A program made the position numbers and the translations under genes. A stretch of 64,000 bases of DNA. Origin: Thermoleophilia bacterium (GTDB lineage Bacteria; Actinomycetota; Thermoleophilia; Miltoncostaeales; Miltoncostaeaceae). The DNA lies in contig JADGPG010000082.1 in NCBI GenBank assembly GCA_017882545.1, positions 25,374 to 89,373 of the forward strand, read 5' to 3'. This document shows positions 15,280 through 24,965 of the stretch, piece by piece (the first letter of the stretch is position 1; every line of letters starts with the position of its first letter). Under the pieces are notes generated by a model. That model made no database searches and was not told where the DNA came from. It saw only the letters and a program-made list of their open reading frames with translations.

Positions 15280-16317
15280 ATGTCGCCCCGCAAGGAACCC
15301 CTGCGTCCGGTCTACGCCCTCCAGGGTGAGGACTGGCCGAAGGTCGACACGGCCCTGGCGCGGATGGCGGCGCGCGTCACCGCCGAGAGCGGCGGGGAGC
15401 CCGAGCGCTTCGACGCCGCCGAGGCGCCCGTCGCCGACGTCGTCGCCGCATGCCAAATGCTGTCGTTTGGCGGACTGCAGGGTGTGATCGTGACGGGTGC
15501 CGACGCGTGGCGTGCCGCCGACGCGGACGTCATCGTGGCGTATCTCGAGGACCCGAATCCCGCCAGCGTGTTGACGATCGTCTCGACCGCGGTCCTGCCG
15601 CAGCGCCTCCAGCAGGCGGTCGAGCGCGTGGGTCAGGTGAGTCGCTGGGGTCCGGGCAAGGCCACCCCGCGCGAGCGCCGCCTCTGGCTGGAAAAGCACG
15701 TTGCCGACGCGGTCGCCAAACGTGGCGGCCACGTCGGCCCCGCGCTGGCACGGTTCGTCGTCGACCGTGCATGTGGTGAAGCAACCGACGCCCAGCGGAC
15801 GGGTCTTGCCGCGTTGACGCTGACGCACGAGGCCGACAAGCTCGTCGCGTATGCCGGCGGCATGCCGATCGATCGGGACATGGTGCTGGCGATGACGCCC
15901 GAGCACCCGGAGGCCCGTGTCTATCAGCTCGCCGACGCGCTCGTGGCGGCGGATGCCGCGCAGGCGTTTGCCCGGTTGGGAGACCTGGCCTCGGGGGACG
16001 ACCGGACCGACCCCGTGGTGATCGTGTCGGGTCTGGCGCGCCACTACCGCGCCCTGGCGCGCGCCCAAGAATTGGGACCGGGTGCGACGACGGACGCGGT
16101 CAGTGCGGCGACCGGCATGAAGGGCTATCCGGCGCAGAAGGTCGCCGAGCAGGCCCGGTCACTTCCGGGCGGTGCCGGTGCGCGCGCCGTGGTCCGCATT
16201 GCGCGTCTTGAACTCGACATCCGGGTGTCCGCCCAGCGCGAGCTCGGCGGGCCGCAGTTGGTGCTCGAGACGGCGGCGCGCGACCTCATCGGGATCGCGC
16301 GCGGCGCCGTCGTCTAG
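15280..16317 (+). CDS. holA: DNA polymerase III delta subunit
   Basis: A 345-residue clamp-loader delta subunit, the protein that opens the sliding clamp. After MSPRKEPLRPVYALQGED the delta-specific pattern follows: a Rossmann-like N-terminal domain with FDAAEAPVADVVAACQMLSFGG and GADAWRAADADVIVAYLEDPNPASVLTIV (split here by ordinary variation), a central helical lid, and a C-terminal collar domain ending LELDIRVSAQRELGGPQLVLE. Delta subunits are poorly conserved; position between leuS and rpsT, where holA is often found, supports the call. It converges with rpsT. Confidence 0.85.
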   Translation: MSPRKEPLRPVYALQGEDWPKVDTALARMAARVTAESGGEPERFDAAEAPVADVVAACQMLSFGGLQGVIVTGADAWRAADADVIVAYLEDPNPASVLTIVSTAVLPQRLQQAVERVGQVSRWGPGKATPRERRLWLEKHVADAVAKRGGHVGPALARFVVDRACGEATDAQRTGLAALTLTHEADKLVAYAGGMPIDRDMVLAMTPEHPEARVYQLADALVAADAAQAFARLGDLASGDDRTDPVVIVSGLARHYRALARAQELGPGATTDAVSAATGMKGYPAQKVAEQARSLPGGAGARAVVRIARLELDIRVSAQRELGGPQLVLETAARDLIGIARGAVV

Positions 16318-16335
16318 CGGCGGCAGTTCCGGGGG

Positions 16336-16605
16336 CTAGGCGCTGACGACGCCGGCCGCGGCGATGCGGGCGACCCGGCTCTTCTTGCGCGCGGCGTTGT
16401 TGGCGTGGATCACGCCTTCCGCGGCTGCGCGGTCGATCAGGTGCTCGAGCTCACGCGCGCGCTCAGGCACGTCGGCCTCGCCGTTCTCACTCGCCTCGAT
16501 CAGGCGACGGGTCAGGGTCTTGATGGTCGATCGGTACCGCAAATTGCGGGCGCGCTGGCGCTCGGAGATGAGGATGCGCTTCTTCTGCTGCTTGATGTTC
16601 GCCAC
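16336..16605 (-). CDS. rpsT: 30S ribosomal protein S20
   Basis: An 89-residue, strongly basic protein: MANIKQQKKRILISERQRAR at the start, a middle SxIKTLTRR stretch and IHANNAARKKSRVARI near the end are diagnostic for S20, which binds 16S rRNA early in small-subunit assembly. It starts with GTG (codons GTG GCG AAC) and is expressed from its own strand, convergent with holA and divergent from murJ. A GGAGG lies 11 nt upstream. Confidence 0.96.
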   Translation of the reverse strand: MANIKQQKKRILISERQRARNLRYRSTIKTLTRRLIEASENGEADVPERARELEHLIDRAAAEGVIHANNAARKKSRVARIAAAGVVSA

Positions 16606-16655
16606 CTGGCGATGCCTCCGTCGGTTGAACGGCCGCGTATGGTACCACCGATCTC

Positions 16656-18329
16656 ATGACAGGCGACGCTTCCATCACCGGGGGGGACGGGGTCACGCCC
16701 ACGGGCATCGATGACGATCTGCCGGTGGCCCGTCCCACAGTGAGTGCGGACGAGGGTGTTCGCGGGGAGCTTCCCGAGGTCGATCGCCCGACCGGGCGCT
16801 CGACGGCGATCTTCGCGATCTGGACCGGGCTGAGCCGCGTGGCGGGCCTCGCGCGCGAGATTCTCGCCGCGGCGATGTTCGGGACGCAGGGCAACATCAA
16901 CGCCTTCGTCATCGCGTTCAACGTCCCGAACATCGTGCGCAGCCTGGTCGCGGACTCGGCCATCTCGGCCGCGCTGATCCCGATCTACACCGACATGCTC
17001 GAGCAGGGGCGCAAGCGGGAGGCCCAGCGGCTGATCGGCGCCGTCATCGGGCTGGTGGTCATGGTGCTCGGGGCGGTCACGCTGCTGGCAATCGTGCTCG
17101 CGCCGGTGTTCATGCCCTGGTTCGCGCTGGGGCTCTCGCCGGCCCTGAAGGCCGAGACGGTCACGCTGTCGCAGATCATGTTCCCGATCATCCTGCTGTT
17201 GGCGCTGACGGGGATCCTGGCGGCGGTGCTTCAGGCGAACGGCGAGTTCGGGGTCACCGGGTTCGTGCCGGTGCTGTGGAACGTGGTCATCATCGGCTGC
17301 CTCGGGCTCTCCGAGCTGATCCTGCCGGCGAACGAGCGGGTGACCGGCTACGCGGTCGGCATCGTGCTGGGCACGCTCGTGCAGTTGCTGTGGCTGCTGC
17401 CCTACATGCGAGGAAAGGGGCCGTTCGGATTCTCACTCGGCCGTGGGGTACCCGAGGTCCGCCGCGTGTTCTGGATGATGCTGCCCGTCTCGCTCGGCCT
17501 CGGGTTGATCAACATCAACGCCTCCGTCGACAACGTGTTCGCCGGGCTCGTCAGCGCTGACGCCGTCAGCTCGATCGACAAGGCATTCCGCCTATACATC
17601 CTGCCCCAGGGCGTGTTCAGCGTGGCGATCTCGACGGTGCTGTTCCCCGCGATTTCGCGAATGGCCTCGCGCAAGGACATGGCCGGCGTGCGGGCGATGG
17701 TGACGTCCGGGCTGCGGCAAATCTTCTTCATGCTCATCCCGGCGTCGATCTTTCTGATGGTGCTCGCCGAGCCGGCGACGCGCCTGGTGTACCAGCGTGG
17801 CGCCTTCAACGGCGCGTCGACCCACATGACCTCGATGGCGCTGTTTACGTTCACGCTCGGGCTCGTGTTCAATGGGGCGAGCCTGCTGGTGATCCGAACG
17901 TTCTTCAGCCTCCAGGAGCCCTGGATCGCCACCAAGGTCGCCCTGTTGGGCCTTGGGCTCAACGCGGCCGGGGACCTCGCCTTCTACAAGCCGTTCGGAG
18001 CGCCCGGCATCCCCTTGTCGACGTCGCTGGTCAGCCTGATCACGTTTACTGTGCTGATCGTGGTGCTGCGCCGGCGCATCGGCGGCCTGCCGCGCAAGGA
18101 CCTCACGGCCGGGTTCGCCAAGTGCGTGTTTGCCGGGATCGTGATGGGGGTGTTCACCTGGGCGACCTTCCGCATCGTCAGCCAAGCGGTCGGAACAAGC
18201 CTGGTCGGGCAGCTGGTCAGCATGTCGTTCGCCGTCGTCGCGGCGGGGTTGTCCTACCTCGCAGGCGCACAGGCCGTCGGCGTGCCCGAGCTGGACAAAC
18301 TGTCGCGCCTGGTCCGGGCGCTACGATGA
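16656..18329 (+). CDS. murJ: Lipid II flippase MurJ
   Basis: A 557-residue polytopic protein of the MviN/MurJ (MOP) family that flips lipid II across the membrane for peptidoglycan synthesis. After a 48-residue acidic N-terminal extension come GLSRVAGLAREILAAAMFG, FNVPNIVRSLVADSAISAALIPIY (family hallmark spanning helices 1-2) and about 14 helices. The extension before the first helix is longer than in E. coli. It lies divergent from rpsT and its end overlaps the promoter region of lepA. Confidence 0.95.
   Translation: MTGDASITGGDGVTPTGIDDDLPVARPTVSADEGVRGELPEVDRPTGRSTAIFAIWTGLSRVAGLAREILAAAMFGTQGNINAFVIAFNVPNIVRSLVADSAISAALIPIYTDMLEQGRKREAQRLIGAVIGLVVMVLGAVTLLAIVLAPVFMPWFALGLSPALKAETVTLSQIMFPIILLLALTGILAAVLQANGEFGVTGFVPVLWNVVIIGCLGLSELILPANERVTGYAVGIVLGTLVQLLWLLPYMRGKGPFGFSLGRGVPEVRRVFWMMLPVSLGLGLININASVDNVFAGLVSADAVSSIDKAFRLYILPQGVFSVAISTVLFPAISRMASRKDMAGVRAMVTSGLRQIFFMLIPASIFLMVLAEPATRLVYQRGAFNGASTHMTSMALFTFTLGLVFNGASLLVIRTFFSLQEPWIATKVALLGLGLNAAGDLAFYKPFGAPGIPLSTSLVSLITFTVLIVVLRRRIGGLPRKDLTAGFAKCVFAGIVMGVFTWATFRIVSQAVGTSLVGQLVSMSFAVVAAGLSYLAGAQAVGVPELDKLSRLVRALR
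18322..18327 (+). promoter_or_regulatory. -10 element (TACGAT) of lepA
   Basis: TACGAT overlaps the end of murJ and stands 7 nt before the lepA GTG at 18335. There is no ribosome site in between, so a leaderless lepA transcript is likely. Confidence 0.4.
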
Positions 18330-18334
18330 CCTGA

Positions 18335-20158
18335 GTGCAACAAGACCTGATCCGTAACTTCTGCATCATCGCCCACATCGACCATGGGAAGTCGACGTTG
18401 GCGGACCGCATCCTCCAGCTCACCGGCGCGGTCACCGATCGGGACATGCGGGAGCAGATTCTCGACTCGATGGACCTCGAGCGTGAACGCGGGATCACCA
18501 TCAAGGCCCAAGCCGTCCGCGTCTTCTACACCGCTGCGGACGGGGTGACCTATCAGCTCAACCTGATCGACACCCCCGGCCACGTCGACTTCAGCTATGA
18601 GGTGTCGCGGAGCCTGGCCGCATGCGAGGGTGCGCTGCTGGTCGTCGACGCCAGCCAGGGAATCGAGGCGCAGACGCTCGCCAACACGTATCTGGCGATC
18701 GAGGGCGACCTCGACCTGATCCCCGTGCTCAACAAGATCGACCTGCCGGCGGCCGACCCGGAGCTGCACGGTGGCGCCGTCGCGGAGCTCATCGGCGTCG
18801 ATCCGGCGAGCGTCCTGAGGATTTCGGCCAAGACTGGCGAGGGCGTCGCCGAGGTGCTCGAGGCGATCGTCGCCCGGATCCCCGCGCCGAGCGGTGATCC
18901 CGACGCCCCCGTCAGGGCGCTGATCTTCGACTCTGTGTACGACCAGTACCGGGGCGTCGTCGCCTTCGTCCGCGTCATCGACGGCGAATTCACCAAGGGC
19001 GATCGCCTGGTCGCGATGCAGACCGGACGCGAGGTCGCCACGGAGGAGGTCGGGGTCATGACCCCGACGATGCTGCCCACCGGGCGACTGGCCGCCGGCG
19101 AGTCCGGATACCTGGTGACGGGCCTCAAGTCGGTCGGGGATCTGAAGGTCGGTGACACCCTGACCCTGGCGCGCAAGCCCGCGGCCGAGGCGCTAGCCGG
19201 GTACCGCGAGGTCAAGCCGATGGTGTTCTGCGGGCTGTTCCCGCTGGATGCCGACGACTATCCGGATCTGCGCGACGCGCTCGAGAAGCTCTCGCTCAAC
19301 GACGCGTCACTGCAGTGGGAGCCTGAGACCTCGCAGGCGCTCGGGTTCGGGTTCCGCTGCGGCTTTCTCGGCCTGCTCCACATGGACATCGTGCGTGAGC
19401 GCCTTGAGCGGGAGTACGACCTCGAGCTGCTGGCGACGACGCCGAACGTGGAGTACCACCTCACGACGACCAGCGGCGAGGAACTGTCGGTGCGCTCGCC
19501 GGTGGATCTGCCCCCGCCCACCAACACCGAGAGCATCCGCGAACCGTACGTGCGGTGCACGATCCTCGTGCCGACCGACGGGGTCGGTGCGGTGATGCAG
19601 CTCTGCCAGGAACGCCGCGGTCAGTACGTGACGATGATGCCGATCGAACAGCGCCAGCAGATCATCTATGACCTGCCCCTGGCCGAGATCGTCACCGACT
19701 TCTACGACCAGCTCAAGAGCCGCACCCGTGGTTATGCATCGCTCGACTACGAGATCGCGGGGTACCGTGAGAGCCCGCTGGTCAAGCTGGACATTCTCCT
19801 CGCCGGCGATCCGATCGACGCGCTGTCGATGATCGTCCACAAGGATCTGGCCTACGGGCGGGGCAAAGCACTTGTCGAACGGCTCCGCGAAACGATTCCG
19901 CGCCAGCTGTTCGAGGTCCCGATCCAGGCGGCCATCGGCGGCCGCATCATCGCCCGCGAGACGATCAAGGCCCGGCGCAAGGACGTGCTGGCCAAGTGCT
20001 ACGGCGGCGACATCAGCCGCAAGCGCAAGCTGCTGGAGCGTCAGAAGGAAGGCAAGAAGCGCATGAAGCAGGTGGGGAGCATCGAGGTGCCCCAGGAAGC
20101 TTTCCTGTCGGTCCTTACGCTCGGATCGAGTTCGGACGGCAACGGGACCAAGAAGTAG
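18335..20158 (+). CDS. lepA: Elongation factor 4 (LepA), ribosome back-translocating GTPase
   Basis: A 607-residue translational GTPase. The G1 motif [10 protein letters not shown]2/G3 region [12 protein letters not shown] and DTPGHVDF, and G4 NKID are intact; domains II-V and the LepA-specific C-terminal region with [19 protein letters not shown] are present. LepA acts on stalled or mistranslocated ribosomes and in subunit biogenesis. GTG 18335 ([14 protein letters not shown]) is used. hemW follows after 5 bp. Confidence 0.97.
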   Translation: MQQDLIRNFCIIAHIDHGKSTLADRILQLTGAVTDRDMREQILDSMDLERERGITIKAQAVRVFYTAADGVTYQLNLIDTPGHVDFSYEVSRSLAACEGALLVVDASQGIEAQTLANTYLAIEGDLDLIPVLNKIDLPAADPELHGGAVAELIGVDPASVLRISAKTGEGVAEVLEAIVARIPAPSGDPDAPVRALIFDSVYDQYRGVVAFVRVIDGEFTKGDRLVAMQTGREVATEEVGVMTPTMLPTGRLAAGESGYLVTGLKSVGDLKVGDTLTLARKPAAEALAGYREVKPMVFCGLFPLDADDYPDLRDALEKLSLNDASLQWEPETSQALGFGFRCGFLGLLHMDIVRERLEREYDLELLATTPNVEYHLTTTSGEELSVRSPVDLPPPTNTESIREPYVRCTILVPTDGVGAVMQLCQERRGQYVTMMPIEQRQQIIYDLPLAEIVTDFYDQLKSRTRGYASLDYEIAGYRESPLVKLDILLAGDPIDALSMIVHKDLAYGRGKALVERLRETIPRQLFEVPIQAAIGGRIIARETIKARRKDVLAKCYGGDISRKRKLLERQKEGKKRMKQVGSIEVPQEAFLSVLTLGSSSDGNGTKK

Positions 20159-20163
20159 GGGCG

Positions 20164-21258
20164 ATGGTCCGCCATCTCTATGTGCACCTGCCGTTCTGTG
20201 CGTCGCGATGCGGGTACTGCGGGTTCGTGGTCGAGGTCGGTGCGCTGGACCGGCGCGACGCCTATCTGGACGCGGTGCGCGTCGAACTGGGCGCGGAACG
20301 GGCATGCCTCGGCGCGCTAGAGACCGTCTACTTGGGTGGCGGTACACCGACCCTGATGCGCCCGCACCGCATCGCCACACTGCTTGAGGACGTGGCTCCG
20401 CACCTCGCCCCTGGGGCCGAGGTGTCGATGGAGGCGAATCCCGAGACGGTCGACCGCGCCGCCTGGGACCGGTATCGGGCCGCGGGCATCACACGGGTGT
20501 CGATCGGGGCCCAGTCATTCCAGCCGGAACTGTTGGCGGTCCTCGACCGCCGTGCGACCGCGGATCAGGTGCGTCGCGCGGTCGCGTGCGCCCAGGAGGC
20601 CGGATTCGCGTCGGTGAGCATCGACCTGCTGTTCGGGGTACCGGGACAAACCGCCGCGCAGCTGGCAGCAGACATCGCGGAAGTCGCTGCACTCGGGGTC
20701 GATCACGTGTCGTGGTACGAGCTCGAGATCAAGCCGGACACCGCGCTTGAGCGCATGGGCGTCCCGCTCCCAGACGAGGACTGGGGGGCCGACGCCTACG
20801 AGACGATCGTGGCCGAGCTCGAGCGGCACGGATACCGCTGGTACGAGACCGCGAACTTTGCGCGACCCGGCCATGAATGCCGCCATAGCCTGGCCTACTG
20901 GGAGGCGCGCGACTATCTCGGTCTCGGCGTCGGGGCGGTCAGCACGATCGACGGGGTGCGCTGGCGCAATCGCAGTGCCCTCGGCGGCTATCTCGGCGAC
21001 ATGGCGTCCCGAGGCCGTCCCGGGCGGACCGAAGAGGCGCTCGAGGACGCCGTGCGGCGGCGGGAGCGCTGGATGCTCGGGCTGCGGCTCGACCGCCCCC
21101 TGGACACCGTGTGGGCGGGTCCGCCGGACCATCCGGACGCGCTGGCCCGGCTGGCCGACGGCGGGTTGCTCGAGGTCAGCGGATCGCGCGTCGTGCTCAC
21201 GCGTCGCGGCAGGTTCGTCCAAAATGCGGTACTGCACCAGCTGATGGAGTTCGTATGA
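20164..21258 (+). CDS. hemW: Radical SAM heme chaperone HemW
   Basis: A 364-residue radical SAM protein. The cluster ligands CASRCGYC (Cys12, Cys16, Cys19) fit CxxxCxxC, followed by YLGGGTPTLM, EANPET, RVSIGAQSFQ and SIDLLFGVPGQT, all hallmarks of HemW rather than coproporphyrinogen oxidase HemN: it lacks the HemN N-terminal extension and carries HSLAYW in place of the HNxxYW motif. HemW delivers heme to respiratory enzymes. It overlaps hrcA by ATGA. Confidence 0.93.
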   Translation: MVRHLYVHLPFCASRCGYCGFVVEVGALDRRDAYLDAVRVELGAERACLGALETVYLGGGTPTLMRPHRIATLLEDVAPHLAPGAEVSMEANPETVDRAAWDRYRAAGITRVSIGAQSFQPELLAVLDRRATADQVRRAVACAQEAGFASVSIDLLFGVPGQTAAQLAADIAEVAALGVDHVSWYELEIKPDTALERMGVPLPDEDWGADAYETIVAELERHGYRWYETANFARPGHECRHSLAYWEARDYLGLGVGAVSTIDGVRWRNRSALGGYLGDMASRGRPGRTEEALEDAVRRRERWMLGLRLDRPLDTVWAGPPDHPDALARLADGGLLEVSGSRVVLTRRGRFVQNAVLHQLMEFV

Positions 21259-22325
21259 CCACGTCGTCCGGACGCGACGCATCGGGCCCCGTCGAACTCA
21301 GTCCCCGCCAGGAACAGATCCTGGGGGCCGTGGTCGAGCGATTCATCGCCAGCGGCACGCCGGTCGGCAGCAGCCACGTCGCCGGGACCCACGGCATCGA
21401 TTTCGCGCCCTCGACGGTCCGGTACGAATTGGCGCGCCTCGAGGAGCTGGGCTATCTCAGCCATCCACACACGTCCGCCGGACGGGTGCCGACCGACCAC
21501 GGCTACCGCTACTACGTCGACCGGCTCGTGCCGCGCGGCGGCGGGGCGATCATCCCGTCGGACGCCCTCGAGAGCGCGGTGGACCTCGGAGAGGTACGGA
21601 CCGAGGTCGAGGGCGCGCTGCAGCGCCTGGCCGACGCCATCTCACAGCTGACATCGCTGCTCGGGGTGGTCACCGCGCCCGCGACCCGGATCGCCACGAT
21701 CCGCCACGTCGAGGTGCTGCTGCTGCAGCCACACTTGGTGACCATCGTGGTCATCACCTCGACCGGGTCCGTCAACAAGCGCATGGTTGCGTTTGACCGT
21801 CCCGTCGATCCCGGTCTGGTCGAATGGGCCAAGGCCATCTTCAACGAGCGCCTGACCGGAATCGGGATGGGGGCGCGGACGCTCGACGCGCGCCTGTCGG
21901 AGCCGACGCTGACCCCACGTGAGCATGAATTCCTCGACGCGCTCGTCCCGGCGCTGACCGAGATGGCCGAGGAGACCTCGGACCACCTGTTCGTCGGCGG
22001 CCGCGCACGCTTCGTCGCCGAATCGCAGCAGGACATGGCGGCGATCGGCGCCCTGATGGAGCAGCTCGAGGAACGCTATGCACTGCTGGCACTGCTGCGC
22101 CGTGCGATGTCGCGGAACGAGGTGTACCTGCACATCGGCAGCGAGCTGCCCGAGCCCGGGCTCCAGGGACTGTCGATGGTCGCAGCCAATTACGGCATCG
22201 CGCGCGGCAATCTGGGCACAATCACCCTGTTCGGACCCACACGCATGGACTACCGCCTGGCAATGTCCACGGTGCGGGAAGCCGCGACGGTGTTCTCCCG
22301 CTATCTGGAAGGGGTCTACGAATAG
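21255..22325 (+). CDS. hrcA: Heat-inducible transcription repressor HrcA
   Basis: A 356-residue repressor. The N-terminal winged helix has LSPRQEQILGAVVERFIASG, then SSTVRYELARLEELGYLSHPHTSAGRVPT in its family form (STVRYEL and HTSAGRVPT are diagnostic), and the C-terminal GAF-like dimerisation domain ends GPTRMDYRLAMSTVREAA. HrcA binds CIRCE elements in front of heat-shock operons; no CIRCE sequence was found upstream of hrcA or dnaJ here, so its targets (groESL, dnaK) must lie elsewhere. ATG overlaps the hemW stop. Confidence 0.96.
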   Translation: MTTSSGRDASGPVELSPRQEQILGAVVERFIASGTPVGSSHVAGTHGIDFAPSTVRYELARLEELGYLSHPHTSAGRVPTDHGYRYYVDRLVPRGGGAIIPSDALESAVDLGEVRTEVEGALQRLADAISQLTSLLGVVTAPATRIATIRHVEVLLLQPHLVTIVVITSTGSVNKRMVAFDRPVDPGLVEWAKAIFNERLTGIGMGARTLDARLSEPTLTPREHEFLDALVPALTEMAEETSDHLFVGGRARFVAESQQDMAAIGALMEQLEERYALLALLRRAMSRNEVYLHIGSELPEPGLQGLSMVAANYGIARGNLGTITLFGPTRMDYRLAMSTVREAATVFSRYLEGVYE

Positions 22326-22348
22326 ACGATCGCTACGAAATTCTCGAG

Positions 22349-22981
22349 GTGTGGCGCCGCCCGCTGCGCGGTGAACCCAACGCAGCCGTGCGGGTACTGG
22401 CGAAGGTGGAGGCGGGCGCGGTTGGCCCGGAGGAGTACGCGGTCGGCATCACGACGCGTCCCGAAGCGCAGCTGGCACCGATGCTCGACGAGGCCGACCT
22501 GTTCACCGGACTGAGCTTCGCCGAGGCCCATTGGGTCGCGGCGGTCATCGCCAGTGCCGCGGACCGCGTCGGCGAGGCCGAAGACCTGCTGTTCGATCTG
22601 CGGGTCCCGGTCGACCTGACGTGGCGGGACATCGAGCTCGCGTCGGAGGTGATCGAGCCGGGCGGGGTCCGCTCATCGGCGCTGCTGCCGTGGCGGCCGG
22701 AGTCCGGAGATGCGCCGTCGGGCCAGTACGCGATCGCGACGTACACCCTCGACTGCGGCCACCAAGCCGTCGAGCTCCTGCGACAGGATCCGGATGCTGC
22801 GCCGTTCTGGGTTGAGGAGGGCGCGGTCGACCATCTCGTGGCACGCGACGCGCGAAGCCTCACGCGGCTGCTACTTGCCGCCGCCAGCCTCGACGACGCC
22901 CACGCCCTGATTGAGCAGGCCCAAACCAACCTGGCGACCCACGCAGACGGTGAGGATGACGACGAGGGCGACGACGACTGA
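22349..22981 (+). CDS. Hypothetical protein between hrcA and dnaJ
   Basis: A 210-residue frame starting at GTG 22349, 23 bp after hrcA. The sequence WRRPLRGEPNAAVRVLAKV, DLFTGLSFAEAHWVAAVIA and the acidic tail GEDDDEGDDD show a coherent globular protein with normal codon use, but no family is recognised. Coding character appears to extend a few codons upstream (DRYEILEV) without an ATG/GTG/TTG, so a non-standard start such as ATT is possible. Its place inside the chaperone cluster suggests a stress or proteostasis role, which is inference only. Confidence 0.65.
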   Translation: MWRRPLRGEPNAAVRVLAKVEAGAVGPEEYAVGITTRPEAQLAPMLDEADLFTGLSFAEAHWVAAVIASAADRVGEAEDLLFDLRVPVDLTWRDIELASEVIEPGGVRSSALLPWRPESGDAPSGQYAIATYTLDCGHQAVELLRQDPDAAPFWVEEGAVDHLVARDARSLTRLLLAAASLDDAHALIEQAQTNLATHADGEDDDEGDDD

Positions 22982-23035
22982 CGCCCGATCACAGGTCGCC
23001 CGCGGCCGGCGTGCTGCTACCCTGCCCGGAGCGGT

Positions 23036-24151
23036 ATGACCGATCAGAAACGTGACTATTACGAGGTCCTCGGCATCGCACGGGATGCCGGCGAGGACGA
23101 GATCAAGAGGGCGTTCCGGCGCCGGGCGCGCGAACTGCACCCGGACGTCAACCCCGACGATCCCAACGCCGAGGCGCAGTTCAAGGAAGCGGCCGAGGCG
23201 TACGAGGTCCTCTCGAACCCGGAGAGCCGGCAGGCGTACGACCGGTTCGGTCACGAGGGGGTCTCCGGGCGCGGTGCGGCGCCGAACTTCAACGACTTCG
23301 GGTCCTTCCAGGATCTGTTCGACGCGGTGTTTGGCGGGGACGTGTTCGGGCGCGGTGCGCCCGCCGGCCAGGGCGAGGACCTGGCCATCCGGGTGCAGAT
23401 CGCCTTCGCCGAGTCGGCGCTCGGGGTCGAGCGGGAGCTCGAGTTCGACGGTGTTGCCGCGTGCGCGACCTGCGACGGGCTCGGTTACCCCGCCGGCACA
23501 GAGATCGACCCGTGCGTCACGTGCGCCGGGCAGGGGCAGGTCCGCCAGGTCAGTCGCGGCCCATTCGGTCAGTTTGTGCGCGCCCAGATCTGCCCGGCCT
23601 GCAACGGCAGCGGCAGCATTCCGCGGGCGACCTGCGAGACGTGCCACGGCGACGGCCGTGTCCGCACACACCGGAAGGTGACCGTCAACATCCCCGCCGG
23701 CATTGCCAGCGCCCAGCAAATCCGGATGACCGGCGAGGGGCATGCCGGGCTCCGCGGCGCACGCCCCGGCGACCTGTACGTCGAGGTGTTGGTCGCCGAG
23801 GATGAGCGCTTCTGGCGGGATGGTCTCGACATCGTCAGCCGGCTGCAGATCCCGGTCACCGACGCGATGACCGGGACGACCGCGACGGTCCCGACCGTCC
23901 ACGGCGACGAGGAGATCGAGGTGCATGCTGGGACGCAGGCGGGAGAGCAGATCGTGCTGCGCGGTAAGGGGTTTCCGGCACTGCAGGGGCGGGGTCGCGG
24001 CGATCACCGCATCGTTGCGGACGTCCGGATTCCCCGTGTCGACAACGACGAGGCGCGGCAGGCCGTGACGACCCTCGCCGGTGTCCTCGACGAGCGCGCG
24101 TATCGCCAGGATGAGGGTTTCTTCGACCGGCTTCGTCACGCCTTCCGCTGA
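23036..24151 (+). CDS. dnaJ: Chaperone protein DnaJ
   Basis: A 371-residue type I DnaJ (Hsp40). The J-domain carries HPD in ARELHPDVNPDD, then a Gly/Phe-rich linker (FGSFQDLFDAVFGG), four zinc-binding CxxCxGxG repeats (CATCDGLG, CVTCAGQG, CPACNGSG, CETCHGDG) and the C-terminal substrate domains with PAGIASAQQIRMTGEG. It stimulates DnaK ATPase and presents clients. ATG has GGAG 5 nt upstream; TACCCT at 23018-23023 may be its -10. DnaK and GrpE are not in the window, so this copy is linked to hrcA, as in many Gram-positives. Confidence 0.97.
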   Translation: MTDQKRDYYEVLGIARDAGEDEIKRAFRRRARELHPDVNPDDPNAEAQFKEAAEAYEVLSNPESRQAYDRFGHEGVSGRGAAPNFNDFGSFQDLFDAVFGGDVFGRGAPAGQGEDLAIRVQIAFAESALGVERELEFDGVAACATCDGLGYPAGTEIDPCVTCAGQGQVRQVSRGPFGQFVRAQICPACNGSGSIPRATCETCHGDGRVRTHRKVTVNIPAGIASAQQIRMTGEGHAGLRGARPGDLYVEVLVAEDERFWRDGLDIVSRLQIPVTDAMTGTTATVPTVHGDEEIEVHAGTQAGEQIVLRGKGFPALQGRGRGDHRIVADVRIPRVDNDEARQAVTTLAGVLDERAYRQDEGFFDRLRHAFR

Positions 24152-24965
24152 GCTGATCCGGCTGGCGGCCGACGTCCCGGCCGAACGGGCCGAGATGGCG
24201 ATCGCGGCCGCGTGCGTGGTGCTCGGCGAGGGCTGCCGCGAGGCGACCGGTGCCGCTGGCCGGGTGCGTCTCGAGTTCTGGGTCGCGCCGGCGCGGGCCG
24301 ATCGGGCCGCCGAGCGGCTCGCCGCCGTGCTCGCGCCCCTGGGTGGGACGGGGGTGACCCGCACCGCCGAAGATCCGGGCTGGCAGACGGCGATGCGTGA
24401 GTTCCATCAGCCGGTCGAGATTGATGGGCGCATCCGGGTCCGTCCTCCGTGGCACCCCGCAGCTGGTGATGCGATCGACGTGGTCATCGATCCCGCGATG
24501 GCGTTCGGCACCGGGCAGCACGACACCACCCGTGGGTGCTTGGAGCTGCTGGCCGGGCTCGCACCGGGTCGGCTGATCGACATCGGCTGCGGCTCGGGGG
24601 TTCTCGCCATCGCGGCCGCCAAGATCGGCCACTGCCCGGTGTGGGCGTGGGATCTGGACCCCGTGGCCATCGCGGCGACCATCGCCAACGCGTCGGCCAA
24701 CGGTGTGGCCCTGACGGTCGCGTGCCGCAACGCGCTCGTCGCACCCCTGCCGGAGGTCGACGTGGTGCTCGCCAATCTCACCGCGAACGTCGTGGAGCCG
24801 CTCGCAGAGCGCGTCGTCGGCCTCCCGCTGCGCGCGGCCATCCTGAGCGGCCTGCGCCCGTTCGAGGTCGACTCCGTATGCGCCCATTGGGCGACGGTCG
24901 GGCTCGAGGTGATCGATACGCGCATCGGCCGCGAGTGGGGCACCGTGCTCCTGGAGCGCCGGTGA
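24111..24965 (+). CDS. prmA: Ribosomal protein L11 methyltransferase
   Basis: A 284-residue SAM-dependent methyltransferase. The post-domain FGTGQHDTTRGCLELL, SAM motif LIDIGCGSGVLAIAAAKIG and catalytic-site VLANLTANV are the PrmA pattern; it methylates L11 lysines and the N-terminus. ATG 24111 lies inside the dnaJ 3' end (41-nt overlap) with a GGATGAGG context, and gives a short N-terminal substrate domain starting VSSTGFVTPSAELIRL. Its stop overlaps rsmE as GTGA. Confidence 0.92.
   Translation: MRVSSTGFVTPSAELIRLAADVPAERAEMAIAAACVVLGEGCREATGAAGRVRLEFWVAPARADRAAERLAAVLAPLGGTGVTRTAEDPGWQTAMREFHQPVEIDGRIRVRPPWHPAAGDAIDVVIDPAMAFGTGQHDTTRGCLELLAGLAPGRLIDIGCGSGVLAIAAAKIGHCPVWAWDLDPVAIAATIANASANGVALTVACRNALVAPLPEVDVVLANLTANVVEPLAERVVGLPLRAAILSGLRPFEVDSVCAHWATVGLEVIDTRIGREWGTVLLERR

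Noticed and set aside
22981..23036. CIRCE heat-shock operator before dnaJ or hrcA
   Set aside because: No TTAGCACTC-N9-GAGTGCTAA or near match in either upstream region.
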